Below are positions 1 through 6,038 of a DNA stretch of 6,842 bases, piece by piece. Origin of the DNA: an uncultured Fretibacterium sp. (GTDB lineage Bacteria > Synergistota > Synergistia > Synergistales > Aminobacteriaceae); the NCBI GenBank assembly GCA_937899395.1, contig CALBPU010000016.1:1-6842 (forward strand). Reading direction: 5' to 3'. The notes beneath the pieces were generated by a model, which saw nothing but the letters and a program-made list of their open reading frames with translations, had not been told where the DNA came from and searched no databases. The position numbers were made by a program, and so were the translations under genes. The stretch's first letter is position 1. Every line of letters begins with the position of its first letter.

Positions 1-1483
1 GTTGTTTAACATTCATAAATACAAAAGTTATTTCATCAGAATTTTGAATATTTTTAAGAGGTTCTGATTTCTCAAATTCATCAATGAAAAATTCAATTTG
101 TTCATTTGTCAATTTTCCGCCGTAAACTTTAGAGTTTGAGATTATTTCACGCCTTATTGATTTTGGAAGAATACCGGTTAATGAATAGTTCAAATATTCT
201 TCGGGAGGTACTGAGAGAGCTTTCGCCGCTGAATTTCTGACTTCTTCAGAAGAATGTAACGTTAAATCGGAAATAGCTTTGCTTCCAAAACGTCCTAAAT
301 TAAATTTCGTGTATATATAATCAAATTCATCAGGTGAAATTTTGCCGGAATTTAATCTCTGAATTTGATTTTGCGCCGTAAGTCTGAACGGATCTAAAAT
401 AGGTGAGTTCATTAAAGATACTAAGACTATTACGAACAATATTGCTGAAATATTAACCTTGCCGATATTTTGAGGCCATCTCCTAAGAAGTGTTGAAACA
501 GCATAGCCAAGTCCGCAAAAACTCGTTACTGTTACCAAGAACAATGCTTGAATTCTGTCTGTTGAAAGTCCGTATTGATTAATTCTCAAGCCTGTCGAAT
601 AAATCGAAAGCCCTGCATAAAACGGTAAACATAATAACGAAATTTGAGCTAAAAGATTTATGGCTTTGTTTTTGAAAGCAGGTTTAGAGCCGTCAAGCCA
701 TGCAGCATTCGCTAAAATTATCGTCCCGAATTGCAGCAGCAACATCAAAGTACTTGCCTGCCCCGTGCTCCATAAAGTTTTCAGACCTGAATACGGAAGA
801 CATAACAGGAACATCACCGACAGCACTGAGAAAAACGGAAGCAGCCATGCTAACACCGACAAAAGCCAACGTCCTAACGAATCAATGCCCGGGTGTTTTA
901 TTGCGACTGAAATTGAGATTGCTATAGATAAACTTGAAAGAGGTACAGCGGTTAAGGGGTTGAAAATCATGAATGGAACGCTGTGAAGTCCTACTATATC
1001 AAATAACAAGCCTGCCGTAACCATTAATCCCCAAAAAACTGCGATAACTATTGAAGCCTGAAACAACAAAAATAAATTTCTGCAAAACTGGAAAAAAATT
1101 TCGCTGTAAGGGAATTCCCAACTCCAAGCTGCTATCCTGCACTGAAAAAACGGTATCACCAAAAATACTGCCATGCTTATACGGATTAAATCGGATTTTT
1201 GAGACGGTACAAAATAAAAACTTCCGTCAGGTGAATATAGCGACCATAACCTGTAAATCCAAAATATTAACAACACCGCCGTTAAACCCAGCAGAAAATT
1301 AGCGAGCCTTTTTCCCCAATGTTCTTGAGAGAGCCAAAAGACAAAAGGAACTAAAAATATTACAGTGAGGGGCATACAAGTTAAAGGCCCTGATTTTATA
1401 ATTGCGTAAATTCCCAGCAATATGCCTTGAATTAACGCTGAAATTATTACCCAGATATAACGTTTTTTGTCGATGCTGTTCAT
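1..1483 (-). CDS. DUF4153 family polytopic membrane protein (3' partial)
   Basis: The reading frame is open from the ATG at 1483 to the left edge, giving 494 residues with no stop, so the C-terminus lies outside the window. I see about ten hydrophobic segments, near residues 9-28, 37-52, 62-80, 101-118, 133-163, 205-230, 246-262, 275-295, 311-332 and 343-360, followed by a soluble tail. Features I associate with DUF4153 are AWLDG (261-265), LRINQYGLSTDR (299-310) and, after the last membrane helix, a stretch containing RLTAQNQIQRLNSGKIS (367-383). The family sits in the cytoplasmic membrane and its function is not established. No Shine-Dalgarno sequence precedes the start. The gene begins 6 bases after the stop of the LmeA-like gene and in the same frame, so translation is probably coupled and the two genes probably share a message. 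The family call is from motif memory and has not been searched. That it is a real membrane-protein gene is very likely. Confidence 0.82.
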   Translation of the reverse strand, partial: MNSIDKKRYIWVIISALIQGILLGIYAIIKSGPLTCMPLTVIFLVPFVFWLSQEHWGKRLANFLLGLTAVLLIFWIYRLWSLYSPDGSFYFVPSQKSDLIRISMAVFLVIPFFQCRIAAWSWEFPYSEIFFQFCRNLFLLFQASIVIAVFWGLMVTAGLLFDIVGLHSVPFMIFNPLTAVPLSSLSIAISISVAIKHPGIDSLGRWLLSVLAWLLPFFSVLSVMFLLCLPYSGLKTLWSTGQASTLMLLLQFGTIILANAAWLDGSKPAFKNKAINLLAQISLLCLPFYAGLSIYSTGLRINQYGLSTDRIQALFLVTVTSFCGLGYAVSTLLRRWPQNIGKVNISAILFVIVLVSLMNSPILDPFRLTAQNQIQRLNSGKISPDEFDYIYTKFNLGRFGSKAISDLTLHSSEEVRNSAAKALSVPPEEYLNYSLTGILPKSIRREIISNSKVYGGKLTNEQIEFFIDEFEKSEPLKNIQNSDEITFVFMNVKQ

Positions 1484-1489
1484 GTTTTG

Positions 1490-2224
1490 TTATTTTGAAT
1501 AATTGTATTTAATTCCGCCTGTCATTGCTTTCGGAAGAGTACGGGTTGATAAAGAAGCGCTGCCTTGTTTCAATTCGACTTTATGAAGGGTTAAAGGTAA
1601 CGGAAATTTTCGTAAATCAACAAGGGGTTGAATTTTCGTGAGGGCTTTTTTCGTAACGTAATCAGGAACATCGAGTTTATTAACTTTTGCGACAGGTTCA
1701 TCAAGCCATAATTCTTTTCCTTTAACAATCTTCAACTTGCTGTCAATATCAATTCTGATGTCAAGGAAACCGTATTTATAATAACCGCTTCCTGATAAAG
1801 TTTTAGGATTAATTTTCATTGACATATCGTGCCAGCGTCCATCGCCTTTACCGAAAGTTTTGTCCTCTATGGATTTGTTAATATCGCTTTCAAAGAGAGT
1901 AGCATTTGCCAAAACCGATATAGCATCTTTGCATTCAACATTCCCTTTAGCCCATTGTGAAGGCTCATTGAATTGAACTCCGCGCATTCTTACGGTCAAA
2001 GAATTTAATCTCAGTTTATCAATGACAATTCCTTTTAAGTCCATATAAATATCGTTAAAGAGGCCGGTTTTATCGGGCTTATCCGAAATCACCAATAAGG
2101 CTTTTTCAGGATTAAATTTTTTTACGTAGAAGTTCAGGAGGTCATTAACCTCATCGGCGAAACTCAAACACGGGCATATTACCAACAACATAACGGCGAA
2201 AATGAATAACTTGATTTTCCTCAT
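1490..2224 (-). CDS. LmeA-like (DUF2993) secreted phospholipid-binding family protein
   Basis: This 244-residue protein has a clear export signal: basic MRKIK, a hydrophobic core at residues 6-21 and a signal peptidase I-type site after SFA (21-23), leaving a mature protein that starts DEVND. There is no acceptable lipobox, so it is probably periplasmic and soluble or peripherally bound. The mature part alternates short hydrophobic strands and ends with a conserved-looking block, IQPLVDLRKFPLPL (198-211) and LSTRTLP (225-231). That block resembles DUF2993/LmeA proteins. Mycobacterial LmeA binds phospholipid in the periplasm and supports lipomannan elongation; whether this protein has a similar partner is unknown. 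The ATG at 2224 is supported by GAGGAG at 2238-2243, although the 13-base spacing is long. The gene leads a two-gene unit with the downstream DUF4153 protein, which suggests a shared envelope role. The secreted nature is certain; the family call is good but unsearched. Confidence 0.75.
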   Translation of the reverse strand: MRKIKLFIFAVMLLVICPCLSFADEVNDLLNFYVKKFNPEKALLVISDKPDKTGLFNDIYMDLKGIVIDKLRLNSLTVRMRGVQFNEPSQWAKGNVECKDAISVLANATLFESDINKSIEDKTFGKGDGRWHDMSMKINPKTLSGSGYYKYGFLDIRIDIDSKLKIVKGKELWLDEPVAKVNKLDVPDYVTKKALTKIQPLVDLRKFPLPLTLHKVELKQGSASLSTRTLPKAMTGGIKYNYSK

Positions 2225-2233
2225 TGAAAAATT

Positions 2234-2262
2234 TTAACTCCTCATGAAAAATTTTGTATTAT
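2234..2262 (+). promoter_or_regulatory. Probable sigma70-type promoter of dnaG
   Basis: The plus strand has TTAACT (2234-2239, 4 of 6 matches to the -35 consensus), a 17-base spacer, and TATTAT (2257-2262, 5 of 6 matches to the -10 consensus). This predicts a transcript start near 2269 and a leader of about 48 bases before the dnaG ATG. The elements overlap the leader and ribosome binding site of the divergent LmeA-like gene and its -10 box, so polymerases firing in opposite directions would compete here. An alternative -10, TATACT at 2263-2268, has no good -35. Confidence 0.42.
2238..2243 (-). promoter_or_regulatory. Ribosome binding site of the LmeA-like gene
   Basis: The minus strand reads GAGGAG here, 13 bases before the ATG at 2224. 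The match to the anti-Shine-Dalgarno is good but the spacing is longer than usual. No nearer start exists, and the signal peptide begins directly at this ATG. Confidence 0.6.
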
Positions 2263-2266
2263 TATA
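2261..2266 (-). promoter_or_regulatory. Probable -10 box for the LmeA-like/DUF4153 unit
   Basis: The minus strand reads a perfect TATAAT, 37 bases before the ATG at 2224. The best upstream partner is TTCATA (2286-2291, 4 of 6 matches to TTGACA), but the 19-base spacer is wider than ideal. In such an A+T-rich gap a chance TATAAT is possible, so only the position between divergent genes supports it. Confidence 0.4.
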
Positions 2267-2286
2267 CTATATTAAAAGATTTAACT

Positions 2287-2310
2287 ATGAAAGATACGAA
2301 AAAAAAATAA
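2287..2310 (+). other. Possible seven-codon leader mini-ORF before dnaG
   Basis: ATG at 2287 opens a mini-ORF encoding MKDTKKK and ends at TAA 2308-2310. It is in the same frame as dnaG, which begins seven bases later. The three Lys codons sit on a run of nine A. A second tiny frame, ATG-CGT-TAT-GTT-TGA (2310-2324), overlaps both the mini-ORF stop and the dnaG start. No ribosome binding site precedes either. It may simply be chance in an A-rich leader; the run of A could itself help ribosomes bind in the absence of a Shine-Dalgarno sequence. Confidence 0.2.
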
Positions 2311-2316
2311 TGCGTT

Positions 2317-4044
2317 ATGTTTGATAATAATGATGTAGTTCAACAAATTAAATCAGCTCTCAATATCACCGACATAATCGGCGAAAAAGTCAGCTTGCGG
2401 AAATCTTCAAGAGGTTGGAGCGGTTTATGTCCGTTTCATAATGAACGTACGGCTTCATTTCATGTATTTGAAGATACACAGAGTTATTACTGTTTCGGTT
2501 GTCATGCAGCAGGAGATATTTTTACGTTTGTTATGAGGAGTGAAGGACTTGAATTTTCGGAGGCTCTTGAATTTTTGGCTGCCAGAGCCGGAATTAGATT
2601 ACCCGATAAAACACAAAGATATTCGGACGGGAAAAAAAATATTTCTGAACGTGAAATTTTAGAGCTTGCTCAAAATCATTTCGTTGAAAACCTCTTCAAT
2701 AATATCGGTAAAGCCGCTCAAGTTTATATATTAAGCAGAGGTCTTGAAGTTGCGGACGTTAAGAGATTTCATTTGGGCTACAGCATTCCTTCGTGGGACG
2801 GATTAGTTCGTGAATTACGGAATAAAGGCGTTAAAGATTCTCAAATGCTTAAATTAGGAATAGCGATTCAAGGTAAGAGAGGACTATACGATCGTTTCAG
2901 AGGGCGTGTTATGTTTCCTATTTCCGATACTGTAGGGCATGTGATAGCGTTCGGAGGAAGATTAATAGACGGCGACGGAGCAAAATATATTAACAGTCCT
3001 GAAAGTGAAATTTACAGTAAACGAAGAAATTTATATCTGTTCAACGAAGCTCGAAAATCAATCCGTGAAAAACAACGCTCAATTTTAGCCGAAGGATATA
3101 TGGACGCAATACGCCTTCACAAATGCGGTTTCACTGAAGCTGTTGCATCGCTCGGAACATCTTTAACGTCGGAACAGGCTAACCTGTTATCAAAATTTGC
3201 TGACCGATGTTATATTTGCTATGACTCTGATACGGCAGGACAGACTGCTGCTATTCGAGGAATGTATATATTGCAGGAAAACGGGCTTGATGTTTATGTA
3301 GTGAGACTGCCTGAAGGAAAAGACCCTGATGAATTTTTAAGCTCAAACCCTCCCGAAGAATTTGAGAAAGCCTTAAATAATTCAAGACCTTTAGTTTTAG
3401 CTCATATTGAAGCATTAAGACCTTCTATCGAAAATCCTTTGACAAATAAATCAGCGGTTAGAGAATTGTTTGAAGGTCTTTCGAGGCTTAAAGTTGAAGA
3501 TGTTTTGCGTTATCGTTCAACTTTGAGCGAGGTTACATTAATTCCGCCCGCTGAAATCGAAGCGAGATTATCGGAATTTCGCAGACGAGGAAAAATTCAG
3601 AATGATAAAGAACCTGATAAACCCATTAACAAAAACCCAGTGAAATATAATCCTCTTGAAGCTGCCTTTTGTGCAATGCTTTTTGATTATCCCGAATTGA
3701 GATTGAGAATTAAGCCGGAGGAAATTTTCAAGCTCCTTAACAATTCTCTAACGCAACAAATCGCAATAGCCGCATTAACAGAAGATACAAATGAATTGCA
3801 GCAGCGATGGTTAGAGTTAGGAGAAATAAATAAGCAGGAATTTTTAGCAGGCGGAAGAGAATTTTTGAGGGAAGTTCCGTTTGAGACAGCTTCGGAATTA
3901 TGGGACGTAGTATATAACGACATAAAAAAGCTCGCAATGAAACGCAGAAACAACGAACTAAAAGAAAAACTTTTAAGCGGTAAAGCAACTTCAGACGAGC
4001 TTATGGAATTGAGTATGATTTTACATAACAAAAACGTCGTATAA
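2317..4044 (+). CDS. dnaG: DNA primase DnaG
   Basis: DnaG makes the short RNA primers for chromosome replication and works with the replicative helicase at the fork. The 575 residues are normal for the family, at the short end. The N-terminal zinc-binding domain has the CHC2 pattern C38-x2-H41-x17-C59-x2-C62 (LCPFHNERTASF, YYCFGCHAAGD). The catalytic core contains RGRVMFPI (195-202), FGGR (212-215) and KYINSPE (223-229). The TOPRIM part has EGYMD (259-263), the metal-binding DSDTAG (303-308) and GKDPDEF (334-340). The C-terminal third, from about 440, is helical and poorly conserved, as expected for the helicase-binding domain. The start is fixed because an in-frame TAA lies nine bases upstream (2308-2310). 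There is no Shine-Dalgarno sequence, only an A-rich leader. The gene stands alone, without rpsU or rpoD beside it, and its last 24 bases overlap the end of the convergent apbE. Confidence 0.97.
   Translation: MFDNNDVVQQIKSALNITDIIGEKVSLRKSSRGWSGLCPFHNERTASFHVFEDTQSYYCFGCHAAGDIFTFVMRSEGLEFSEALEFLAARAGIRLPDKTQRYSDGKKNISEREILELAQNHFVENLFNNIGKAAQVYILSRGLEVADVKRFHLGYSIPSWDGLVRELRNKGVKDSQMLKLGIAIQGKRGLYDRFRGRVMFPISDTVGHVIAFGGRLIDGDGAKYINSPESEIYSKRRNLYLFNEARKSIREKQRSILAEGYMDAIRLHKCGFTEAVASLGTSLTSEQANLLSKFADRCYICYDSDTAGQTAAIRGMYILQENGLDVYVVRLPEGKDPDEFLSSNPPEEFEKALNNSRPLVLAHIEALRPSIENPLTNKSAVRELFEGLSRLKVEDVLRYRSTLSEVTLIPPAEIEARLSEFRRRGKIQNDKEPDKPINKNPVKYNPLEAAFCAMLFDYPELRLRIKPEEIFKLLNNSLTQQIAIAALTEDTNELQQRWLELGEINKQEFLAGGREFLREVPFETASELWDVVYNDIKKLAMKRRNNELKEKLLSGKATSDELMELSMILHNKNVV
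4021..4044. other. 24-base tail-to-tail coding overlap of dnaG and apbE
   Basis: The dnaG stop TAA is at 4042-4044, and the apbE stop (TTA on the plus strand) is at 4021-4023. The shared bases therefore encode the last seven residues and stop of DnaG on one strand and the last seven residues and stop of ApbE on the other. No hairpin terminator can fit between the genes, so each transcript must run into the other gene unless it ends by another mechanism. Confidence 0.9.
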
Positions 4045-5040
4045 GGCTCTCGAAATTGATTGCAATAAATTTTCGGTCGCGTAAATTTTTATTTCTCCGT
4101 CAACAAGCCTTATTAAAATTACACCCGTCGATGAAGGAATATTTTTCATGATTTCCAATGACCTCTCAAAACCTGCTGCCATAAAAGCCGTCGCTAATCC
4201 GTCAGCTAAACTTCCGTCAGGTGTTACAACAGTTGCTGAGAGTAAATCGTTAGTGATTGATTGACCTGTTTTAACGTCGAAGAAATGCGAATATTTTTTT
4301 CCGTTTACGATTTTGAAACGTTCATAGCCTCCCGAAGTTATTACAGCGGTATCATTGAGGCTTAAAACTAATGCAGGTTTTCCACGGGCATTTGAAGGAT
4401 CTCTAACACCGATGTTCCAGTTTGAGCCGTCAATTTTTTTCCCCAATACCTGAACATTTCCTCCTAAATCTATAATTGCCGAATTAACTCCGTTAGCTTT
4501 GAGAATATCAGAAATTTTTTTGCTAGCATAACCTTTCGCAATTCCTCCTAAATCCAAAATACAGCCTTCATGCTTGAGATATATTGAATTATTTTCGATT
4601 TCAAGATTAGAAATATCTGAGAGCTTAACGGCTTCATCAAGACTTTCAGGAGAAGGAATAGTGTTATCGGCCTGATTAATTTTCCACAGGTTAGTTACAG
4701 ACCCTATTAAAGGATTAAAAACGCTGTCCGACATTTCATAAACTCTCAAACAATCTTTAATAACTTCCAAGACTTCATCAGGAACAGAAATTTTTTCATG
4801 CCCTGCATTTGAATTAATTCGTGAAATTGTTGATGATGAATTGTACATTGAAAGCTCTTTGTCGAGAATATCCAAAAGTTTGAAAGCCTCTGTTATGGGT
4901 TTATTGTCCTGAGCAAAAACCTTAATACTGATTAAAGTGTTCATGGACATAGTAGCCCGTGTAAATTCTTTGACATCAGCAAAACATAAATGAGCAATTC
5001 CGATTAAAAATAATATTAGTATGAAAATTTTGCGCTTCAT
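4021..5040 (-). CDS. apbE: FAD:protein FMN transferase ApbE, exported
   Basis: ApbE uses FAD and Mg2+ to attach FMN covalently to a Ser/Thr of target proteins, such as subunits of RNF and NQR complexes or extracellular flavoproteins. The 339-residue product starts with a signal peptide: MKRK, a hydrophobic core at 5-19 and a likely signal peptidase I site after CFA (19-21). The cysteine at 19 lacks a proper lipobox, so I favour a soluble periplasmic enzyme over a lipoprotein. Family motifs appear in order: TMSMNTLISI (30-39), DLGGIAKGYA (163-172, FAD-binding), DLGGN (191-195), TSGGYERF (235-242), SHFFDVKTG (251-259) and the metal-site segment ADGLATA (279-285, with D280). GGAG at 5051-5054 lies 10 bases before the ATG. 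No target flavoprotein or electron-transport operon is adjacent. The final eight codons overlap the end of dnaG on the other strand. Confidence 0.95.
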   Translation of the reverse strand: MKRKIFILILFLIGIAHLCFADVKEFTRATMSMNTLISIKVFAQDNKPITEAFKLLDILDKELSMYNSSSTISRINSNAGHEKISVPDEVLEVIKDCLRVYEMSDSVFNPLIGSVTNLWKINQADNTIPSPESLDEAVKLSDISNLEIENNSIYLKHEGCILDLGGIAKGYASKKISDILKANGVNSAIIDLGGNVQVLGKKIDGSNWNIGVRDPSNARGKPALVLSLNDTAVITSGGYERFKIVNGKKYSHFFDVKTGQSITNDLLSATVVTPDGSLADGLATAFMAAGFERSLEIMKNIPSSTGVILIRLVDGEIKIYATENLLQSISRALYDVFVM

Positions 5041-5050
5041 TAAAAATCAA

Positions 5051-5054
5051 CTCC
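5051..5054 (-). promoter_or_regulatory. Ribosome binding site of apbE
   Basis: The minus strand reads CGGAGTTG, with the GGAG core 10 bases before the ATG at 5040. This supports that start, which is also where the signal peptide begins. Confidence 0.55.
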
Positions 5055-5060
5055 GTTTTT

Positions 5061-5071
5061 TATAATATAAT
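5061..5071 (+). promoter_or_regulatory. Overlapping TATAAT boxes in the apbE/ROK divergent gap
   Basis: TATAATATAAT contains two overlapping perfect -10 boxes on the plus strand (5061-5066 and 5066-5071), 35-45 bases before the ROK kinase ATG. I find no convincing -35 at 16-18 bases upstream; that space falls within the apbE start codon and leader. The minus strand of the same block offers TATATT (5064-5069) with a weak CTTAAA (5087-5092) 17 bases upstream, a possible apbE promoter. The 65-base gap must hold both promoters, so they probably overlap. Confidence 0.38.
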
Positions 5072-5089
5072 AACAAAAAATTCAGATTT

Positions 5090-5096
5090 AAGGAGG
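5090..5096 (+). promoter_or_regulatory. Strong ribosome binding site of the ROK kinase gene
   Basis: AAGGAGG is a near-perfect Shine-Dalgarno sequence, nine bases before the ATG at 5106. It is the strongest in the window and contrasts with dnaG and the DUF4153 gene, which have none. It fixes the start and suggests efficient translation. Confidence 0.8.
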
Positions 5097-5105
5097 CTGA
5101 AATCA

Positions 5106-6038
5106 ATGCCGTTTTTCGCAGGAGTAGACATCGGAGGAACGAATATTAAGGCAGGAATAGTTGATTATAACGGAGATATTTACGGAGAAGCTGACACACC
5201 TACGGGAGCTGACAGACCGCAGGACGTTGTTTTCGAGGACATATTGGGAGCCGTAAAGAAGGCTGCTGAAAACGCAAAAATAAATTTGAGCGATATTAAA
5301 GCAGTCGGAATGGGTTCACCGGGAGTAATGGATTCTGAGAAAGGCGTAGTTATTTACAATAATAATTTAGGCTGGAAAGATTTTCATATTTGCGACAAAA
5401 TGACTGAAGCGTTAAAAGTCCCTTCAGTAATCGAAAATGATGCTGACGCTGCTGCATTGGGAGAAGTTATTGCAGGAAGTGCCAAAGGAGCTAAGCGTGC
5501 AATTATTGTAACTCTTGGAACAGGTGTCGGAGTTGGAATTGTAATCAACGAAAAAATTTTGCGAGGTTCGGAATTCGGGCACATGGTTATAAAGCATAAC
5601 GGACGGCCATGTAATTGCGGCAGAAGAGGCTGCTTTGAGAGCTATTGTTCAGCGACGGGATTAATAAATATGACAAAGGAAAAAATTGCTGAATATCCTG
5701 AAAGCACTTTAGCGAAAATCGGAAACAAGGACGGAGTAAACGGTAAAACAGTTTTTGACGCTGCTGAAATGGGAGATGAAGTTGCGAAAAAATTAATTGA
5801 TGAATATCTTGATTATCTTGCTTGCGGACTTGCGAATTTAATCGACGGTCTTCAGCCTGAAGTAGTAGGTTTAAGCGGAGGAGTTGCGAAACAGGGAGAA
5901 AAATTATTGAAGCCTTTGCGTGAAAAAGTTTATGCTGAAATTTATAAGGGAATATTAACTCCTGCAAAAATCGTAACATGTACACTCGGATATAAAGCAG
6001 GAGTTATAGGAACGGCTATGGCCGTCAGAGATCTTTAG
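5106..6038 (+). CDS. ROK-family sugar kinase, probable glucokinase
   Basis: ROK kinases phosphorylate hexoses with ATP in the cytoplasm, feeding glycolysis or amino-sugar use. The 310-residue length is typical of a kinase; there is no N-terminal helix-turn-helix, so it is not a ROK repressor. The phosphate-binding motif is GVDIGGTNIKAGIVD (6-20). The catalytic region is IENDADAAALGE (109-120), with D112 as the expected catalytic base. An ATP-contacting segment is TLGTGVGVGI (136-145). The ROK zinc signature follows, with E156 and H159 in GSEFGHM, then C169, C171 and C176 in PCNCGRRGCFESY. LSGGV (256-260) closes the nucleotide site. I read ENDADAA where ENDANAA is commoner; this is a mild variant and should not abolish activity. 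The overall match is best to GlcK-type glucokinases, but fructokinase, mannokinase or N-acetylhexosamine kinase cannot be excluded. No sugar transporter is adjacent. The stop overlaps the convergent glycerate kinase gene by four bases. Confidence 0.93.
   Translation: MPFFAGVDIGGTNIKAGIVDYNGDIYGEADTPTGADRPQDVVFEDILGAVKKAAENAKINLSDIKAVGMGSPGVMDSEKGVVIYNNNLGWKDFHICDKMTEALKVPSVIENDADAAALGEVIAGSAKGAKRAIIVTLGTGVGVGIVINEKILRGSEFGHMVIKHNGRPCNCGRRGCFESYCSATGLINMTKEKIAEYPESTLAKIGNKDGVNGKTVFDAAEMGDEVAKKLIDEYLDYLACGLANLIDGLQPEVVGLSGGVAKQGEKLLKPLREKVYAEIYKGILTPAKIVTCTLGYKAGVIGTAMAVRDL

Noticed and set aside
660..1302. Open frames on the plus strand (for example 660-986 and 1051-1302)
   Set aside because: They lie opposite the continuous minus-strand DUF4153 frame, have no ribosome binding site and show no recognisable domain; they are antisense shadows.
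3687..4031. Minus-strand open frames inside dnaG
   Set aside because: The composition is Ser/Leu-rich antisense of a well-supported primase gene, with no family resemblance and no start signal.
4050..4076. Possible terminator CGAAA...TTTCG after dnaG
   Set aside because: The stem is five pairs with a long loop and lies inside the apbE coding sequence, so it is unlikely to act as a terminator.
1218..4223. A 16-base repeat, AAACTTCCGTCAGGTG, at 1218-1233 and 4208-4223
   Set aside because: Both copies are minus-strand coding sequence for a Pro-Asp-Gly-Ser tetrapeptide (residues 85-88 of the DUF4153 protein and 274-277 of ApbE); shared codon use explains it.
4978..4986. ApbE as a lipoprotein via Cys19
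   Set aside because: The residues before Cys19 (Ala-His-Leu) do not fit a lipobox, which needs a small residue at -1; a signal peptidase I site after CFA fits better.
5384..5985. Minus-strand open frames inside the ROK kinase gene
   Set aside because: They are antisense to strongly conserved ROK motifs and have no independent support.
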